A stretch of DNA of 64,000 bases from Streptomyces rishiriensis (GTDB taxonomy: Bacteria > Actinomycetota > Actinomycetes > Streptomycetales > Streptomycetaceae), in contig NZ_BEWA01000013.1 of NCBI RefSeq assembly GCF_003112535.1, forward strand, positions 186,001-250,000. Reading direction: 5' to 3'. The translations under genes and the position numbers were made by a program. The number at the start of each line of letters is the position of its first letter. The stretch's first letter is position 1. A model generated the notes under the pieces. The model was given only the letters and a program-made list of their open reading frames with translations. It was not told the origin of the DNA and made no database searches. Positions 33,408 through 41,850 of the stretch are shown here, in pieces.

Positions 33408-34508
33408 GTGGCGACTTCTCCGACGTCCGAACAGCTGCTGGTGATCATCGATCCGGTCGCCCGGCGTATGGACGGGGAGTCCGTACGGATCGCGAAAGAC
33501 GTGCTCAGCGCGGGTGCGGCGGGCACCAAGGTGTGCCTGCCGGACGGCCCGGAGGAATTCGCCCGGGTGCTGGCGCGGCGGGGCTCCCGGCGGCCGGTGG
33601 TCATCGGGGACGACCGTGCGCTGACCCGGGCGGTGGCCCTGCTGCACCGGCAGCGGGCGCTGGCCGCCTGTGTGCTGTCGGTGGTGCCGGTGGGCGGTTC
33701 GCTGGGCGTCGCGCGCGCCCTGGGCGTGCCCACGGGGGCCGTGGCGGCGGCCCGCGCCGTCCTGGACGGGGCCGAGCGGCGGCTCGACCTGCTGGTGGAC
33801 GACAGCGACGGCGTCGTCCTGGGGGCGCTGCGCATCCCGCCCCTCTCGCTCGTCCCGCAGGACGCCGAGAGCTCACGTGACTCCTGGGACCCGCGCGACG
33901 CACATGACTCACGTGAGGCACACGACGCACGTGACCCCGGGTCCCCCCGTGCCTCGCGGGGCGACCAGCGGCTGCACGGCGGTTGGGGCCTGCACGGCGG
34001 ATGGGGGCTGCACGGGGCGTGGGGCTCGGGCGGCCCGCGGGGTTCGAGGGATGCGCCGGACCTGGAGGACTCACGGGGCGCAGGAGGCCTGCGAGGGGAC
34101 GGCGGGGGCGGGGCGGACTCCGGCCGGCCGTGGCTGCGCACGTGCCAGTCCCTCGTCCGGACCCTGGTGCCCTCCCGGCCGTCCCGGCTCTCCGCCGTCC
34201 CCACGCCGCCGGGGCCGGCCCGGCTGCGGATCGAGGTCGACGGGGTGACGCTGATCGACCTCGACCAGCCCGTCGAGGCGGTGTCGGTGATCCCGGGAAC
34301 GGGCGGCGCCTCCGGCATGGTGACGGTGGAGGTGCGGCCGCTGTCGCTGGGCGCGGAGGCGACGCCGCTGCTGGCCCGGGGGCGCACGGTGACCGTCTCG
34401 GGAGCGGACTTCCGCTACCGGGCGGACGCGTCGATCGCCGGTCCGGTGCGGCGGCGGACGTGGACGGTGCGGGAGGGCGCCCTGGGCCTGATGCTGCCGG
34501 GTCGCTGA
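33408..34508 (+). CDS. Diacylglycerol-kinase-like protein with a repetitive insert
   Basis: 366 residues. The N-terminal third resembles the DAGK catalytic fold: LLVIIDPVARRMDGESVRIA, TKVCLPDGPEEFARVLARRG, PVVIGDDRALTRAVALLHRQ, VLSVVPVGGSLGVARALGVP (the GG(T/S)xNxxAR loop with the Asn missing) and VAAARAVLDGAERRLDLLVD. A low-complexity insert (about 155-245) has DSREAHDARDP-type and GGWGLHGGWGLHGAWG repeats. The C-terminal beta domain (RLRIEVDGVTLIDLDQPVEA, GMVTVEVRPLSLGAEATPLL) matches the lipid-binding half. Because the GGDGT core is degenerate (IGDD), activity is doubtful. GTG 33408 follows AGGCAGGA. Confidence 0.65.
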   Translation: MATSPTSEQLLVIIDPVARRMDGESVRIAKDVLSAGAAGTKVCLPDGPEEFARVLARRGSRRPVVIGDDRALTRAVALLHRQRALAACVLSVVPVGGSLGVARALGVPTGAVAAARAVLDGAERRLDLLVDDSDGVVLGALRIPPLSLVPQDAESSRDSWDPRDAHDSREAHDARDPGSPRASRGDQRLHGGWGLHGGWGLHGAWGSGGPRGSRDAPDLEDSRGAGGLRGDGGGGADSGRPWLRTCQSLVRTLVPSRPSRLSAVPTPPGPARLRIEVDGVTLIDLDQPVEAVSVIPGTGGASGMVTVEVRPLSLGAEATPLLARGRTVTVSGADFRYRADASIAGPVRRRTWTVREGALGLMLPGR

Positions 34509-34510
34509 CG

Positions 34511-34774
34511 ACGCGTGACCCAGGGGCCGCCGGCCCGGCGGTCCCGGTCACGCTGCGCCCCCAGGCCGTGGCGCCGCAGCGCGCCATGGCCTGGATCGGC
34601 CCGGCCCTCGACGCCCCGCAGACGGTTCTGGACCTGTCCCCGTTCGGCCACCTGCCCAAGCTGCCGGGCGGGGGGATGGAGTGGGCCCCGGTGCTGACGC
34701 TCCTGGCCGGAGCGGCGCTGCTGGTGACCGCCGGGCCGGCGGGACTGCGACACCGGGACATGACCTCGCCCTAA
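34511..34774 (+). pseudogene. 3' remnant of an ABC-2 type exporter permease
   Basis: The frame ending TAA at 34774 encodes DLSPFGHLPKLPGGGMEWAP, LTLLAGAALLVTAGPAGLRH and RDM. This is the characteristic C-terminus of actinobacterial ABC exporter permeases (SPFxHxPxxPGG, last membrane helix, GxxxxRxRD). Upstream in the same frame only the shadow of the lipid-kinase gene is present, and there is no start or other membrane helix, so about 85 residues of a normally 250-500-residue protein survive. It abuts the lipid-kinase stop. I interpret it as a decayed gene or deletion scar. Confidence 0.6.
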
Positions 34775-34854
34775 CCCCCGGGGCTCGGCCGGGGCGGGGC
34801 ACGGCGTCGCGCCGCGGGCTGCGGGCCGCGCTCAGTCTGTCGGAGGGTCACCTT

Positions 34855-36072
34855 TCAGAGGGTCACGCTCAGTCCCTCCAGCCCGCGGATCACGAAGTTC
34901 GGCTTGCGCCGCGGCTCGGCGGCGAGCGCGAGGGTCGGGGCCCGCTCCAGCAGGGCCGTCATGGAGGCCGCGAGCTCGATCCGGGCCAGAGGCGCGCCGA
35001 TGCAGTAGTGGATGCCCGCGCTGAAGGAGATGTGCGGGTTGTCGGCGCGGGCCAGGTCCAGCCGGTCCGGCTCGGCGAAGACGGCGGGGTCGTGGTTCGC
35101 CGAACCGAACAGCATCGCGATCTCGGCCCCCCGGGGCACGACCGTCCCGTCGATCTCGATGTCGTCCAGCACCCACCGCTCGAAGAGCTGCAGCGGGGTG
35201 TCGTACCGCATCAGCTCCTCGACGGCTGAGGGCGCCAGCGAGTGGTCCGCCCGCAGCGCCGCCAGCTGCTCCGGGTGCTGAAAGAGCGTCCACCAGCCGT
35301 TGACCGTGGCGTTGACGGTCGCCTCGTGGCCGGCGTTCAGCAGCAGCACGGCCGTCGAGATCAGCTCCTGCTCGGTGAGCCGGTCGCCCTCGTCGTGCGC
35401 GGCGATCAGGCCCGACATCAGATCCTCCCCCGGCTCCTTGCGCCGCTCGGCGATCAGCTCCCGCAGGTAGTCGGAGAACTCGACGGAGGCCCGCACGGCC
35501 TTCGCCGCGGTCTCCTGCGACGGGTTCAGCTCGTACATCCCGCAGATGTCGGCCGACCAGGGCCTGAGCGGCGCCCGGTCCGCCTCCGGGATCCCGAGCA
35601 TCTCCGCGATCACGGCGACGGGCAGCGGCTCGGCGACGTCGCGCAGCAGATCACCGCCGCCCTCCCGCACCAGCCCGTCCACCAGTTCCGCGGCCAGCCG
35701 CCGCACATACGGCTTCAGCCCCTCCACCGTGCGCGGGGTGAACGCCTTGGACACCAGCCGGCGGATCCGGGTGTGGTCCGGCGGCTCCAGGTCGAGCATC
35801 CCGTGGTCGTTGAGCGTGTGGAACGGCTCCTGCTCGGCCGGCGGCGCCGTCCGCCCGAAGTCCTCGTGCGTGAAGCGGTGTTGATACGTCCGCCCCAGCC
35901 GCCGGTCCCGCAGCAGCGCCGAGACGTCCGCGTGCCGCGGCACCAGCCACTGGCGGGTCGGCTCGAAGTAGATCACCCGCCCCCGCTCCCGCAGCTCGGC
36001 GTAGGCCGGATACGGGTCCGACACGAACGCCGGGTCCCAGGGATCGAAGGAGAGGTCGTCGACTGCTGCCAT
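34855..36072 (-). CDS. Cytochrome P450
   Basis: 405 residues, soluble bacterial type. Visible: FDPWDPAFVSDPYPAYAELR (N-terminal), DHTRIRRLVSKAFTPRTVEG (helix C region), the I-helix LLLNAGHEATVNATVNGWWT (AGxE(T/A)T), EELMRYDTPLQ (ExxR), ERWVLDDIEIDGTVVPRGAE, and the haem loop FSAGIHYCIGAPLARIE with the thiolate cysteine. All elements are intact. ATG 36072 is used. It needs a ferredoxin and reductase; none is adjacent, though the ferredoxin at 1.8 kb is a possible partner. Substrate unknown; members of this CYP group hydroxylate macrolides, fatty acids or xenobiotics. The gap 36073-36249 has GGGAGGGAGGC repeats and no gene. Confidence 0.93.
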   Translation of the reverse strand: MAAVDDLSFDPWDPAFVSDPYPAYAELRERGRVIYFEPTRQWLVPRHADVSALLRDRRLGRTYQHRFTHEDFGRTAPPAEQEPFHTLNDHGMLDLEPPDHTRIRRLVSKAFTPRTVEGLKPYVRRLAAELVDGLVREGGGDLLRDVAEPLPVAVIAEMLGIPEADRAPLRPWSADICGMYELNPSQETAAKAVRASVEFSDYLRELIAERRKEPGEDLMSGLIAAHDEGDRLTEQELISTAVLLLNAGHEATVNATVNGWWTLFQHPEQLAALRADHSLAPSAVEELMRYDTPLQLFERWVLDDIEIDGTVVPRGAEIAMLFGSANHDPAVFAEPDRLDLARADNPHISFSAGIHYCIGAPLARIELAASMTALLERAPTLALAAEPRRKPNFVIRGLEGLSVTL

Positions 36073-36249
36073 GAACGGACGCTAACCGCTCCACGGCCTG
36101 CTGACCAGGGGGTCCTGAAGAAGCAGGCGCCCGGTGGCGACTCCGGGCGCGGGGAGGGGCGGCAGGGGAGAGGGGGCGGCGAGGGAGGGAGGGAGGCGGC
36201 GAGGGAGAGAGAGGGGCGGCTAGCGGGAGGCCGGTGTCACCGGCCTCGC

Positions 36250-36915
36250 TCAGCCCGGTGTCACCAGCCTCGCCTCGTATGCGAACACCGCCGCCTGAGT
36301 GCGGTCGCGCAGACCCAGTTTCACCAGGATCCTGCTCACATGGGTCTTGATGGTCGACTCGGCCACCACCAGCCGCCCGGCTATCTCCGCGTTGGACAGC
36401 CCCTGGGCGATCAGGACCAGCACCTCCGTCTCCCGTTCGGTGAGGTCGCCGTACGCCGCCTGGGCCGTCGCGGACAGCCGCGGGGCGTCGGAGAGCTTCG
36501 AGAACTCCGTGATCAGCCGCCGGGTGACGGACGGGGCGAGCAAGGCCTCCCCCGACGCCACCACCCTGACCCCGTCGGCCAGTTGACGGGCCGACGCGTC
36601 CTTCAGCAGGAACCCCGACGCTCCCGCGCGAAGCGCCTGGTAGACGTACTCGTCCAGGTCGAAGGTGGTCAGGACCAGGACCTTCGCCGTTCCGTCCGCC
36701 GCCACGATCTCCCGGGTCGCCTCGATGCCGTTCATCTCCGGCATACGGATGTCCATCAGGACCACGTCGGGGGACAGCTCACGGACGCGGTCCACCGCCT
36801 CCCGGCCGTTGACGGCTTCGCCCACCACCTCGATGTCCGGCATCGCGTTCAGCAGGACCGAGAAGCCCTCGCGCACCATCATCTGGTCGTCGGCGACCAG
36901 TACTCGGATCGTCAT
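36250..36915 (-). CDS. NarL/LuxR-type response regulator 1
   Basis: 221 residues. Receiver domain: MTIRVLVADDQMMVREGFSV (acidic pair), VVLMDIRMPEMNGIEATRE (phosphoacceptor Asp), LVLTTFDLDEYVYQALRAGA and FLLKDASARQL (Lys). The C-terminal LuxR helix-turn-helix is LTERETEVLVLIAQGLSNAE then IAGRLVVAESTIKTHVSRIL. ATG 36915 overlaps the kinase stop by 4 bases (ATGA), so it is the second gene of the operon. It is strongly similar to the regulator at 38395 (same receiver and helix-turn-helix strings). The shared 18-bp sequence at 38348 upstream of this operon suggests cross-regulation. Confidence 0.95.
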   Translation of the reverse strand: MTIRVLVADDQMMVREGFSVLLNAMPDIEVVGEAVNGREAVDRVRELSPDVVLMDIRMPEMNGIEATREIVAADGTAKVLVLTTFDLDEYVYQALRAGASGFLLKDASARQLADGVRVVASGEALLAPSVTRRLITEFSKLSDAPRLSATAQAAYGDLTERETEVLVLIAQGLSNAEIAGRLVVAESTIKTHVSRILVKLGLRDRTQAAVFAYEARLVTPG

Positions 36916-38282
36916 GCTCCACTCTCGCTCGGGGCGGGCACCGGCAGGAACACCGTCACCTCGTAGCCGCCGGCCGGCGTCGGCTCCGCCGTCATCTCGC
37001 CGTTCAGCATCGTGACCCGCTCGCGCATCCCCGTGACGCCGTGACCGGCTCCCGGCGAGGGCTTGATCAGCGTCGGGTTCGGCGGGGGGCCGTTGACTAT
37101 CCGCAGCCCGAGACCGCCCAGCACATAGCCGATCTCCACGCGGGCGCTCGCGCCGGGCGCGTGGCGCAGGGTGTTGCTCAGCGCCTCCTGCACGATCCGG
37201 TACGCCGACAGCTCCACGCCCTGGGGCAGCTCGCGCACCGCTCCCGTGACCGTCTTCTCCACGTCCAGGCCCGTCTCCCGCACGTTGGCGAGGAGCCCGT
37301 CCAGTTCGGCGAGCGTGGGCTGCGGGGCGTCGGGGACCTCGTAGTCCTCGGCGCGGACCACGCCCAGCACCCGGCGCAGCTCCGTGAGGGCCGCCACCGC
37401 GTTCTCCCGGATCGTGACGAAGGCCTTCTCCAGCTCCGGCGGCGGGTTCTCCACCCGGTAGGGAGCGGCCTCCGCCTGGATCGCGACCACGGACATGTGG
37501 TGCGCGACCACGTCGTGCAGCTCGCGCGCGATCGTGGTCCGCTCCTCCAGCAGGGTGCGCCGCGAGCGCTCGTGCGCGGTCACCGTCTGCTGGGCCGTGA
37601 CCTCCTCCTCGGCCTGGCGGCGGATGTGCCAGACCGTGACGGCGAGCAGGAGGATCGCGGAGAACACCAGCATGGGAGCGGTGTTCGTGTAGGAGTGGTC
37701 CCAGCTGAAGACGGTCTCGGCGACGAAGCCGTACGCCGCCGTCAGCAGCCACATCCACGCCGCCGTGCGCGGGCGGGTGCGTATCGCCACGACCGTCAGG
37801 ACGATCAGGTGGGTGGCGAAGCTGCTCGGCAGCCAGGGCCAATCGCTGTACGTGGTGCCGACGACCGCGGTGATCGTGGTCGCCGCGAGCGACACCCAGA
37901 ACGCGCCCACCGGCCGCACCAGCGTGAGCAGCACCGGGATCAGAGCGAGCAGGCCGGTCAGGAGCCCGACGCCGCCCCCCTGTCCGTCGATCCAGGCGAT
38001 CAGCATCGCCAGGGCGCCGGCCGCCCCGACCGTCGCGTGCCGGGACCAGGCCGCGTACTCCCGCTTGCGCCCCTTCATCCTGCGCAGGAGGCGTCCCGCG
38101 GGCTCCTTGCGGGGCAGCGGGCGGTAGGCGAAGGCATCGTGGAACAGGTCCTCTCGCAGGCCGCGCAGGGCTTCCGCGGCCGCCCGGAACTCCGGGCTGC
38201 GCGGCCGGAGGGGCTCGTAGGAGTCGTCCGGTCCGTCCAAGCCGTCCGGGTGCACAGGGTGCCTCTGCGTAGTCTCGGTCAC
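36912..38282 (-). CDS. Membrane sensor histidine kinase 1 (NarL-partner type)
   Basis: 456 residues. After a hydrophilic N-terminus, five or so membrane helices lie in residues 95-215 (TVGAAGALAMLIAWIDGQGG, LLTGLLALIPVLLTLVRPVG, TAAWMWLLTAAYGFVAETVF, APMLVFSAILLLAVTVWHIR). The dimer/phosphoacceptor segment is EERTTIARELHDVVAHHMSV. The ATPase domain has GAGHGVTGMRERVTMLNGEM. There is no extracellular domain, so it probably senses the membrane itself. GTG 38282 is the start, with a weak ribosome binding site. It is a paralogue of the kinase at 39069, and the two systems are adjacent in the same direction, suggesting local duplication. Confidence 0.93.
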   Translation of the reverse strand: MTETTQRHPVHPDGLDGPDDSYEPLRPRSPEFRAAAEALRGLREDLFHDAFAYRPLPRKEPAGRLLRRMKGRKREYAAWSRHATVGAAGALAMLIAWIDGQGGGVGLLTGLLALIPVLLTLVRPVGAFWVSLAATTITAVVGTTYSDWPWLPSSFATHLIVLTVVAIRTRPRTAAWMWLLTAAYGFVAETVFSWDHSYTNTAPMLVFSAILLLAVTVWHIRRQAEEEVTAQQTVTAHERSRRTLLEERTTIARELHDVVAHHMSVVAIQAEAAPYRVENPPPELEKAFVTIRENAVAALTELRRVLGVVRAEDYEVPDAPQPTLAELDGLLANVRETGLDVEKTVTGAVRELPQGVELSAYRIVQEALSNTLRHAPGASARVEIGYVLGGLGLRIVNGPPPNPTLIKPSPGAGHGVTGMRERVTMLNGEMTAEPTPAGGYEVTVFLPVPAPSESGA

Positions 38283-38347
38283 GTTCAGAACGGTATGTGC
38301 AGCCGGGGGTCGCGGTCGTCACCAGTAAGAGGGGTTCCTGTGGATCC

Positions 38348-38365
38348 CTCTCAGGTACTACGGGT
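38348..38365 (-). promoter_or_regulatory. 18-bp sequence shared by the two kinase operons, copy 1
   Basis: CTCTCAGGTACTACGGGT on the plus strand (read ACCCGTAGTACCTGAGAG in the direction of transcription) is exactly repeated at 43097-43114. It lies 66 bases before the GTG of kinase 1, in a 112-bp gap. Position and identity suggest an operator or promoter element common to both operons, probably bound by one or both of the NarL-type regulators. Confidence 0.65.
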
Positions 38366-38394
38366 CCCACGGAGAGCCGCCGGCCCGCCGCCGG

Positions 38395-39072
38395 TCAGTA
38401 TCCCGCCGGTCTCACCAGCCCCGACTCGTAGGCGAACACCGCGGCCTGGGTGCGGTCCCGCAGGCCCAGTTTCACCAGGATGCGGCCCACATGCGTCTTC
38501 ACGGTCTGCTCGGCGACGACGAGGTGGTGCGCGATCTCCGCGTTGGACAAGCCCTGCGCGATGAGGGCGAGCACCTCCGTCTCGCGTTCGGTGAGCGCGC
38601 CGACCCGCTCCTTCAGCGGAGCCCTGGGCTTGCCGTCGAGACGGGAGAACTCGGCGATCAGCTTGCGGGTGATGCCGGGGGCCAGCAGGGCGTCGCCGGC
38701 GGCCACCACCCGGACCGCCTCGGCCAGCTGGTCGGCGGAGGCGTCCTTGAGCAGGAAGCCGGACGCGCCGGCCCGCAGCGCCTCGTACACGTACTCGTCG
38801 AGGTCGAAGGTGGTGAGCACCAGCACCTTGATGTGCGGGTGGTCGAGCGTGATGCGGTGGGTGGCGTCGATGCCCCCGAGGTCGGGCATCCGGATGTCCA
38901 TGAGAACCACGTCGGGGGTCAGCTCGGCGACCTTCGCCACGGCGTCGAAGCCGTCCACCGCCTGCCCGATCACCTCGATGCCCGGGTGCGCGTTCAACAG
39001 CACGGTGAAGCCTTGCCGGACCATCTGCTGGTCGTCGGCGATCAGTACGCGGATGGTGCCGCCGGTCGTCAT
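38395..39072 (-). CDS. NarL/LuxR-type response regulator 2
   Basis: 225 residues. TTGGTIRVLIADDQQMVRQG, VVLMDIRMPDLGGIDATHRI (phosphoacceptor), VLVLTTFDLDEYVYEALRAG, FLLKDASADQLAEAVRVVAA. The helix-turn-helix is GALTERETEVLALIAQGLSN then AEIAHHLVVAEQTVKTHVGR. ATG 39072 overlaps the stop of kinase 2 by 4 bases. It is the last gene of a four-gene operon: hydrolase, acyltransferase, kinase 2, regulator 2. It is close to regulator 1 over its whole length, so the two may bind overlapping sites. Confidence 0.95.
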   Translation of the reverse strand: MTTGGTIRVLIADDQQMVRQGFTVLLNAHPGIEVIGQAVDGFDAVAKVAELTPDVVLMDIRMPDLGGIDATHRITLDHPHIKVLVLTTFDLDEYVYEALRAGASGFLLKDASADQLAEAVRVVAAGDALLAPGITRKLIAEFSRLDGKPRAPLKERVGALTERETEVLALIAQGLSNAEIAHHLVVAEQTVKTHVGRILVKLGLRDRTQAAVFAYESGLVRPAGY

Positions 39073-40535
39073 CGTTTTCCTTCTCGCGTCGAGGGCCGGA
39101 GCGGATGCTCCCGGTCGCCCGGTTCGTCGTGCGGCTCGTGCGCGTCACCGGGCGGGGCGGGCAGCGCGGGCGGGTCGTCCGGGAAGACGAGTTCGAGGCC
39201 TTCCAGGGCGCCGAGGTCCTCGGCGTCCTCGAGGTCGCACGCCACGCCGTCCCTCGGCAGGAACGCCGACACCGCGAAACCGCCGTGCAGGGTCGGATAC
39301 GCGCTGACGTGACCGCCCAGCATGGTCGCCCGCTCGCGCATGCCGAGCAGACCGTGACCCGCCCCGGGGGAAGGCCGTACGGGGTGGCGCGGACGGGAGT
39401 TGGCGATCTCCAGGTACAGACCCCGGGCATGGTGGCCGAGCGTCACCCGCACCTGCGAACCCGGCGCGTGCCGCAGGGCGTTGCTCAGCGCCTCCTGGAC
39501 GATCCGGTACGCCGACAGCTGCACGCCCGGCGGGTAGGCGGGCGCGTCGCCCCTGATGACGGCGGCCACGTCCAGACCCGCCGCGCGGGTGTTCTCCAGC
39601 AGGGCGTCCAGACGGTCGAGCGTGGGCTGCGGGGTGTCCGGGGCGGCTCCCGCCCCGGCCGCGCCCAGACCGTAGGGGTCCTCGGGGTTCTCCGAGCGCA
39701 GCACCCCGAGCACTCGGCGCAGTTCGCCCAGCGCCTCCAGGGCGTTCTGCCGGATGCCGGCGAGGTTCTCCTTCAGCTCCTCGGACGGATCCGGCACCAG
39801 GTGGGGGGCGACCTGCGCCTGGATGGAGATCACCGACATGTGGTGGGCGACCACGTCGTGCAGCTCGCGCGCGATCCGGTTGCGCTCCTCCAGGACGGTG
39901 CGACGGGCCCGTTCCTCGGCGGTGATCGTCTCCTGCTCGACGAGCTGGGTGCGGGCCTCCCCGAGACCTCTCAGGGCGGTGCCGACGAGGACGACCGCGC
40001 CGAAGACCCCGACCGCCGTGACGCCCGTAGAGGTGTAGTTGGCTCCGCCGATGAGGCCCTGCACCAGCCACGTCATCAGCGCGGTGGCCCCCAGCACCGA
40101 GAAGGACAGCCGGGGACGGACCCGGAGCGCCAGCAACAGCAGCACGAGGGCCTGGGCCAGGACTTCGGCGGTGGTCCACGGCCAGGACGGCCCCGGCAGC
40201 GGGTGGCCCACCAGAACCGGCCGGGCGGTCAGTGCCGCGACGACTACCCCGGCCAGGGACAGCGCCCACGCCTGCAGCGGCCGCCACAGGGCGAGGACGA
40301 CGGCCGCGCCCTGCGCGAAGCCGGCCAGCACCGCCAGTTCCGTGCCCAGGTCGTAGCCGCCCAGCTGTTCCCGGGCGGCCAGCGCGATGCCGAGGCCGGC
40401 CCAGCACACCACCACGTATCCCGGCAGCCGCAGCCAGCGCAGCCGGTGAAGCCGGAGCACGCCCGCTCGGGCACGGGCGGCGCGCTCGGTCGACCTGGGG
40501 CTCTCCTCGCCGTTCACGGGCCCAACCCTAGGCAT
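39069..40535 (-). CDS. Membrane sensor histidine kinase 2 (NarL-partner type)
   Basis: 488 residues. Several membrane helices occupy residues 35-190 (GYVVVCWAGLGIALAARE, LAVLAGFAQGAAVVLALWRP, AWALSLAGVVVAALTARPVL, AQALVLLLLALRVRPRLSFS, GVFGAVVLVGTALRGLG). The phosphoacceptor segment is EERNRIARELHDVVAHHMSV. The ATPase domain contains GAGHGLLGMRERATMLGGHV. Its C-terminal 60 residues are acidic and Pro-rich. ATG 40535 overlaps the acyltransferase stop by 8 bases; the alternative GTG 40517 would lose six residues. Paralogous to kinase 1. Confidence 0.93.
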   Translation of the reverse strand: MPRVGPVNGEESPRSTERAARARAGVLRLHRLRWLRLPGYVVVCWAGLGIALAAREQLGGYDLGTELAVLAGFAQGAAVVLALWRPLQAWALSLAGVVVAALTARPVLVGHPLPGPSWPWTTAEVLAQALVLLLLALRVRPRLSFSVLGATALMTWLVQGLIGGANYTSTGVTAVGVFGAVVLVGTALRGLGEARTQLVEQETITAEERARRTVLEERNRIARELHDVVAHHMSVISIQAQVAPHLVPDPSEELKENLAGIRQNALEALGELRRVLGVLRSENPEDPYGLGAAGAGAAPDTPQPTLDRLDALLENTRAAGLDVAAVIRGDAPAYPPGVQLSAYRIVQEALSNALRHAPGSQVRVTLGHHARGLYLEIANSRPRHPVRPSPGAGHGLLGMRERATMLGGHVSAYPTLHGGFAVSAFLPRDGVACDLEDAEDLGALEGLELVFPDDPPALPAPPGDAHEPHDEPGDREHPLRPSTREGKR

Positions 40536-41850
40536 TGCGGGCCGCCTTCACGCCCGCCGGATCAGGGCGTCCGCGGTGGACGCGGACCACCCGCGACCCA
40601 CGGCCGTCCCTGCGGCGCGGCCCTCGTTCGTAGGAGTGGAACGCCGCCCAGCACACCCCCAGCACCGCGGCGAAGACCGGCAGCCACACCAGCCGCCAGG
40701 CCAACCAGGCCAGCCCGTCGGGGAGCGTGTGCAGGCCGGGCAGGCGGCCCGCGAAGAGGCCGGTCGCGGTGGTCGCCATCATCGCCGTCTGGTGCCAGAG
40801 GAACACCGTCATCGCGGACAGGTTGAGCACGGCCACCGCCGCCCACAGCGGCGGACGCGTCATGGCCCGGCGCAGACGCTCGCGCAGCAGCAGGGCCAGG
40901 CCGCACTGGGCGAGACCGAAGGCGACGGCCGCCAGCGTCGGCGGGTCGAGGTTGGACACCGCCGCGCCGGGCACGCCCACCATCGACGCCGGGTAGCCGG
41001 CCCACCCGACGAGCGCCGCCGTCACCGCCGCCCCGCCGACGAGCAGCGTCCACCCCGCGCGGGGGCGTTCCAGCTCGCCCCGGGTCCAGGCCGCGCCCAG
41101 GGTGTACGGCACCAGCCAGCCGGCCGCCAGGTTCACCCAGCCCAGCCAGGACGGGCCGCCCAGGCCGAAGCGCACCAGGTCCACATGGAGGACGACGGCC
41201 AGCGGCCACAGCGGGTTGAGCCGGACCAGCCACGGGGTCGCCGCCGTCAGCACGGCGAACACCAGCAGGAACCAGAGGGGGGACAGCGCCAGTTTGACCA
41301 CGGTGTGCACGGTGACGAACGACGCGCCGCCCAGCAGCAGTCCGGCCGCCGCCACCGCCCACACCGTCAGCACCGCAGCCACGGGGACGAACAGCCGGGA
41401 CATCCTGGCGCTCAGCCACCCGCCGTAGGTCCCGCCCCGCGCCCGCGCCGACGCGAGGCTCCTGGTCGCCACATGGCCGCCGACCATGAAGAACACCGCC
41501 AGTGTCTGGAACATCCACGACACCGGCGCCAGCCAGGACATGGAGCCCAGCGGGCTCGCGGCGCGCAGGGCGCCGCCGTCGGCGACGAGCGCCGTCACCA
41601 GCCAGTGACCGAGCACGACGCCCAGGATCGCCAGGGCCCGCAGCGCGTCCACGGCCCGGTCGCGCCGGGGCGGCGTGGCCGCGTCGACCCGGGCCGCCGC
41701 CTCCCGCAGCCGCAGCCGCAGCCGCAGCCGCAGCCGCAGCAGGACGTTCGGCCGGTCCCGCCCGTCCTGCCGGTCCTGCCGGTCCTGCTGCTGGTCCCGT
41801 CCCTTCTGACGAGCCCGCAGGTCCCGTCGGTTCTCCTGTGTCTCACGCAC
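40528..41850 (-). CDS. Acyltransferase-3 family membrane protein
   Basis: 440 residues. A cytoplasmic N-terminal 60 residues is Arg/Asp/Gln-rich (RDQQQDRQDRQDGRDRPN), then a run of six Leu-Arg pairs encoded by a hexanucleotide repeat. The acyltransferase-3 core begins RDRAVDALRALAILGVVLGH (catalytic His of the R..LDxLRxxAxxxVxxxH motif), then FQTLAVFFMVGGHVATRSLA, and ten or so membrane helices ending MTVFLWHQTAMMATTATGLF. Members move acyl groups (acetyl, succinyl) onto cell-surface sugars or lipids. GTG 41850 overlaps the hydrolase stop by 8 bases. Operon with the hydrolase and kinase/regulator 2, so surface modification may be the response output. Confidence 0.85.
   Translation of the reverse strand: MRETQENRRDLRARQKGRDQQQDRQDRQDGRDRPNVLLRLRLRLRLRLREAAARVDAATPPRRDRAVDALRALAILGVVLGHWLVTALVADGGALRAASPLGSMSWLAPVSWMFQTLAVFFMVGGHVATRSLASARARGGTYGGWLSARMSRLFVPVAAVLTVWAVAAAGLLLGGASFVTVHTVVKLALSPLWFLLVFAVLTAATPWLVRLNPLWPLAVVLHVDLVRFGLGGPSWLGWVNLAAGWLVPYTLGAAWTRGELERPRAGWTLLVGGAAVTAALVGWAGYPASMVGVPGAAVSNLDPPTLAAVAFGLAQCGLALLLRERLRRAMTRPPLWAAVAVLNLSAMTVFLWHQTAMMATTATGLFAGRLPGLHTLPDGLAWLAWRLVWLPVFAAVLGVCWAAFHSYERGPRRRDGRGSRVVRVHRGRPDPAGVKAARNA
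41705..41740. repeat. CGCAGC hexanucleotide microsatellite inside the acyltransferase
   Basis: Six exact tandem copies of CGCAGC. On the coding strand they encode alternating Leu-Arg residues in the cytoplasmic arm just before the first membrane helix. Copy-number change would lengthen or shorten the arm by two residues without a frameshift. Confidence 0.85.
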
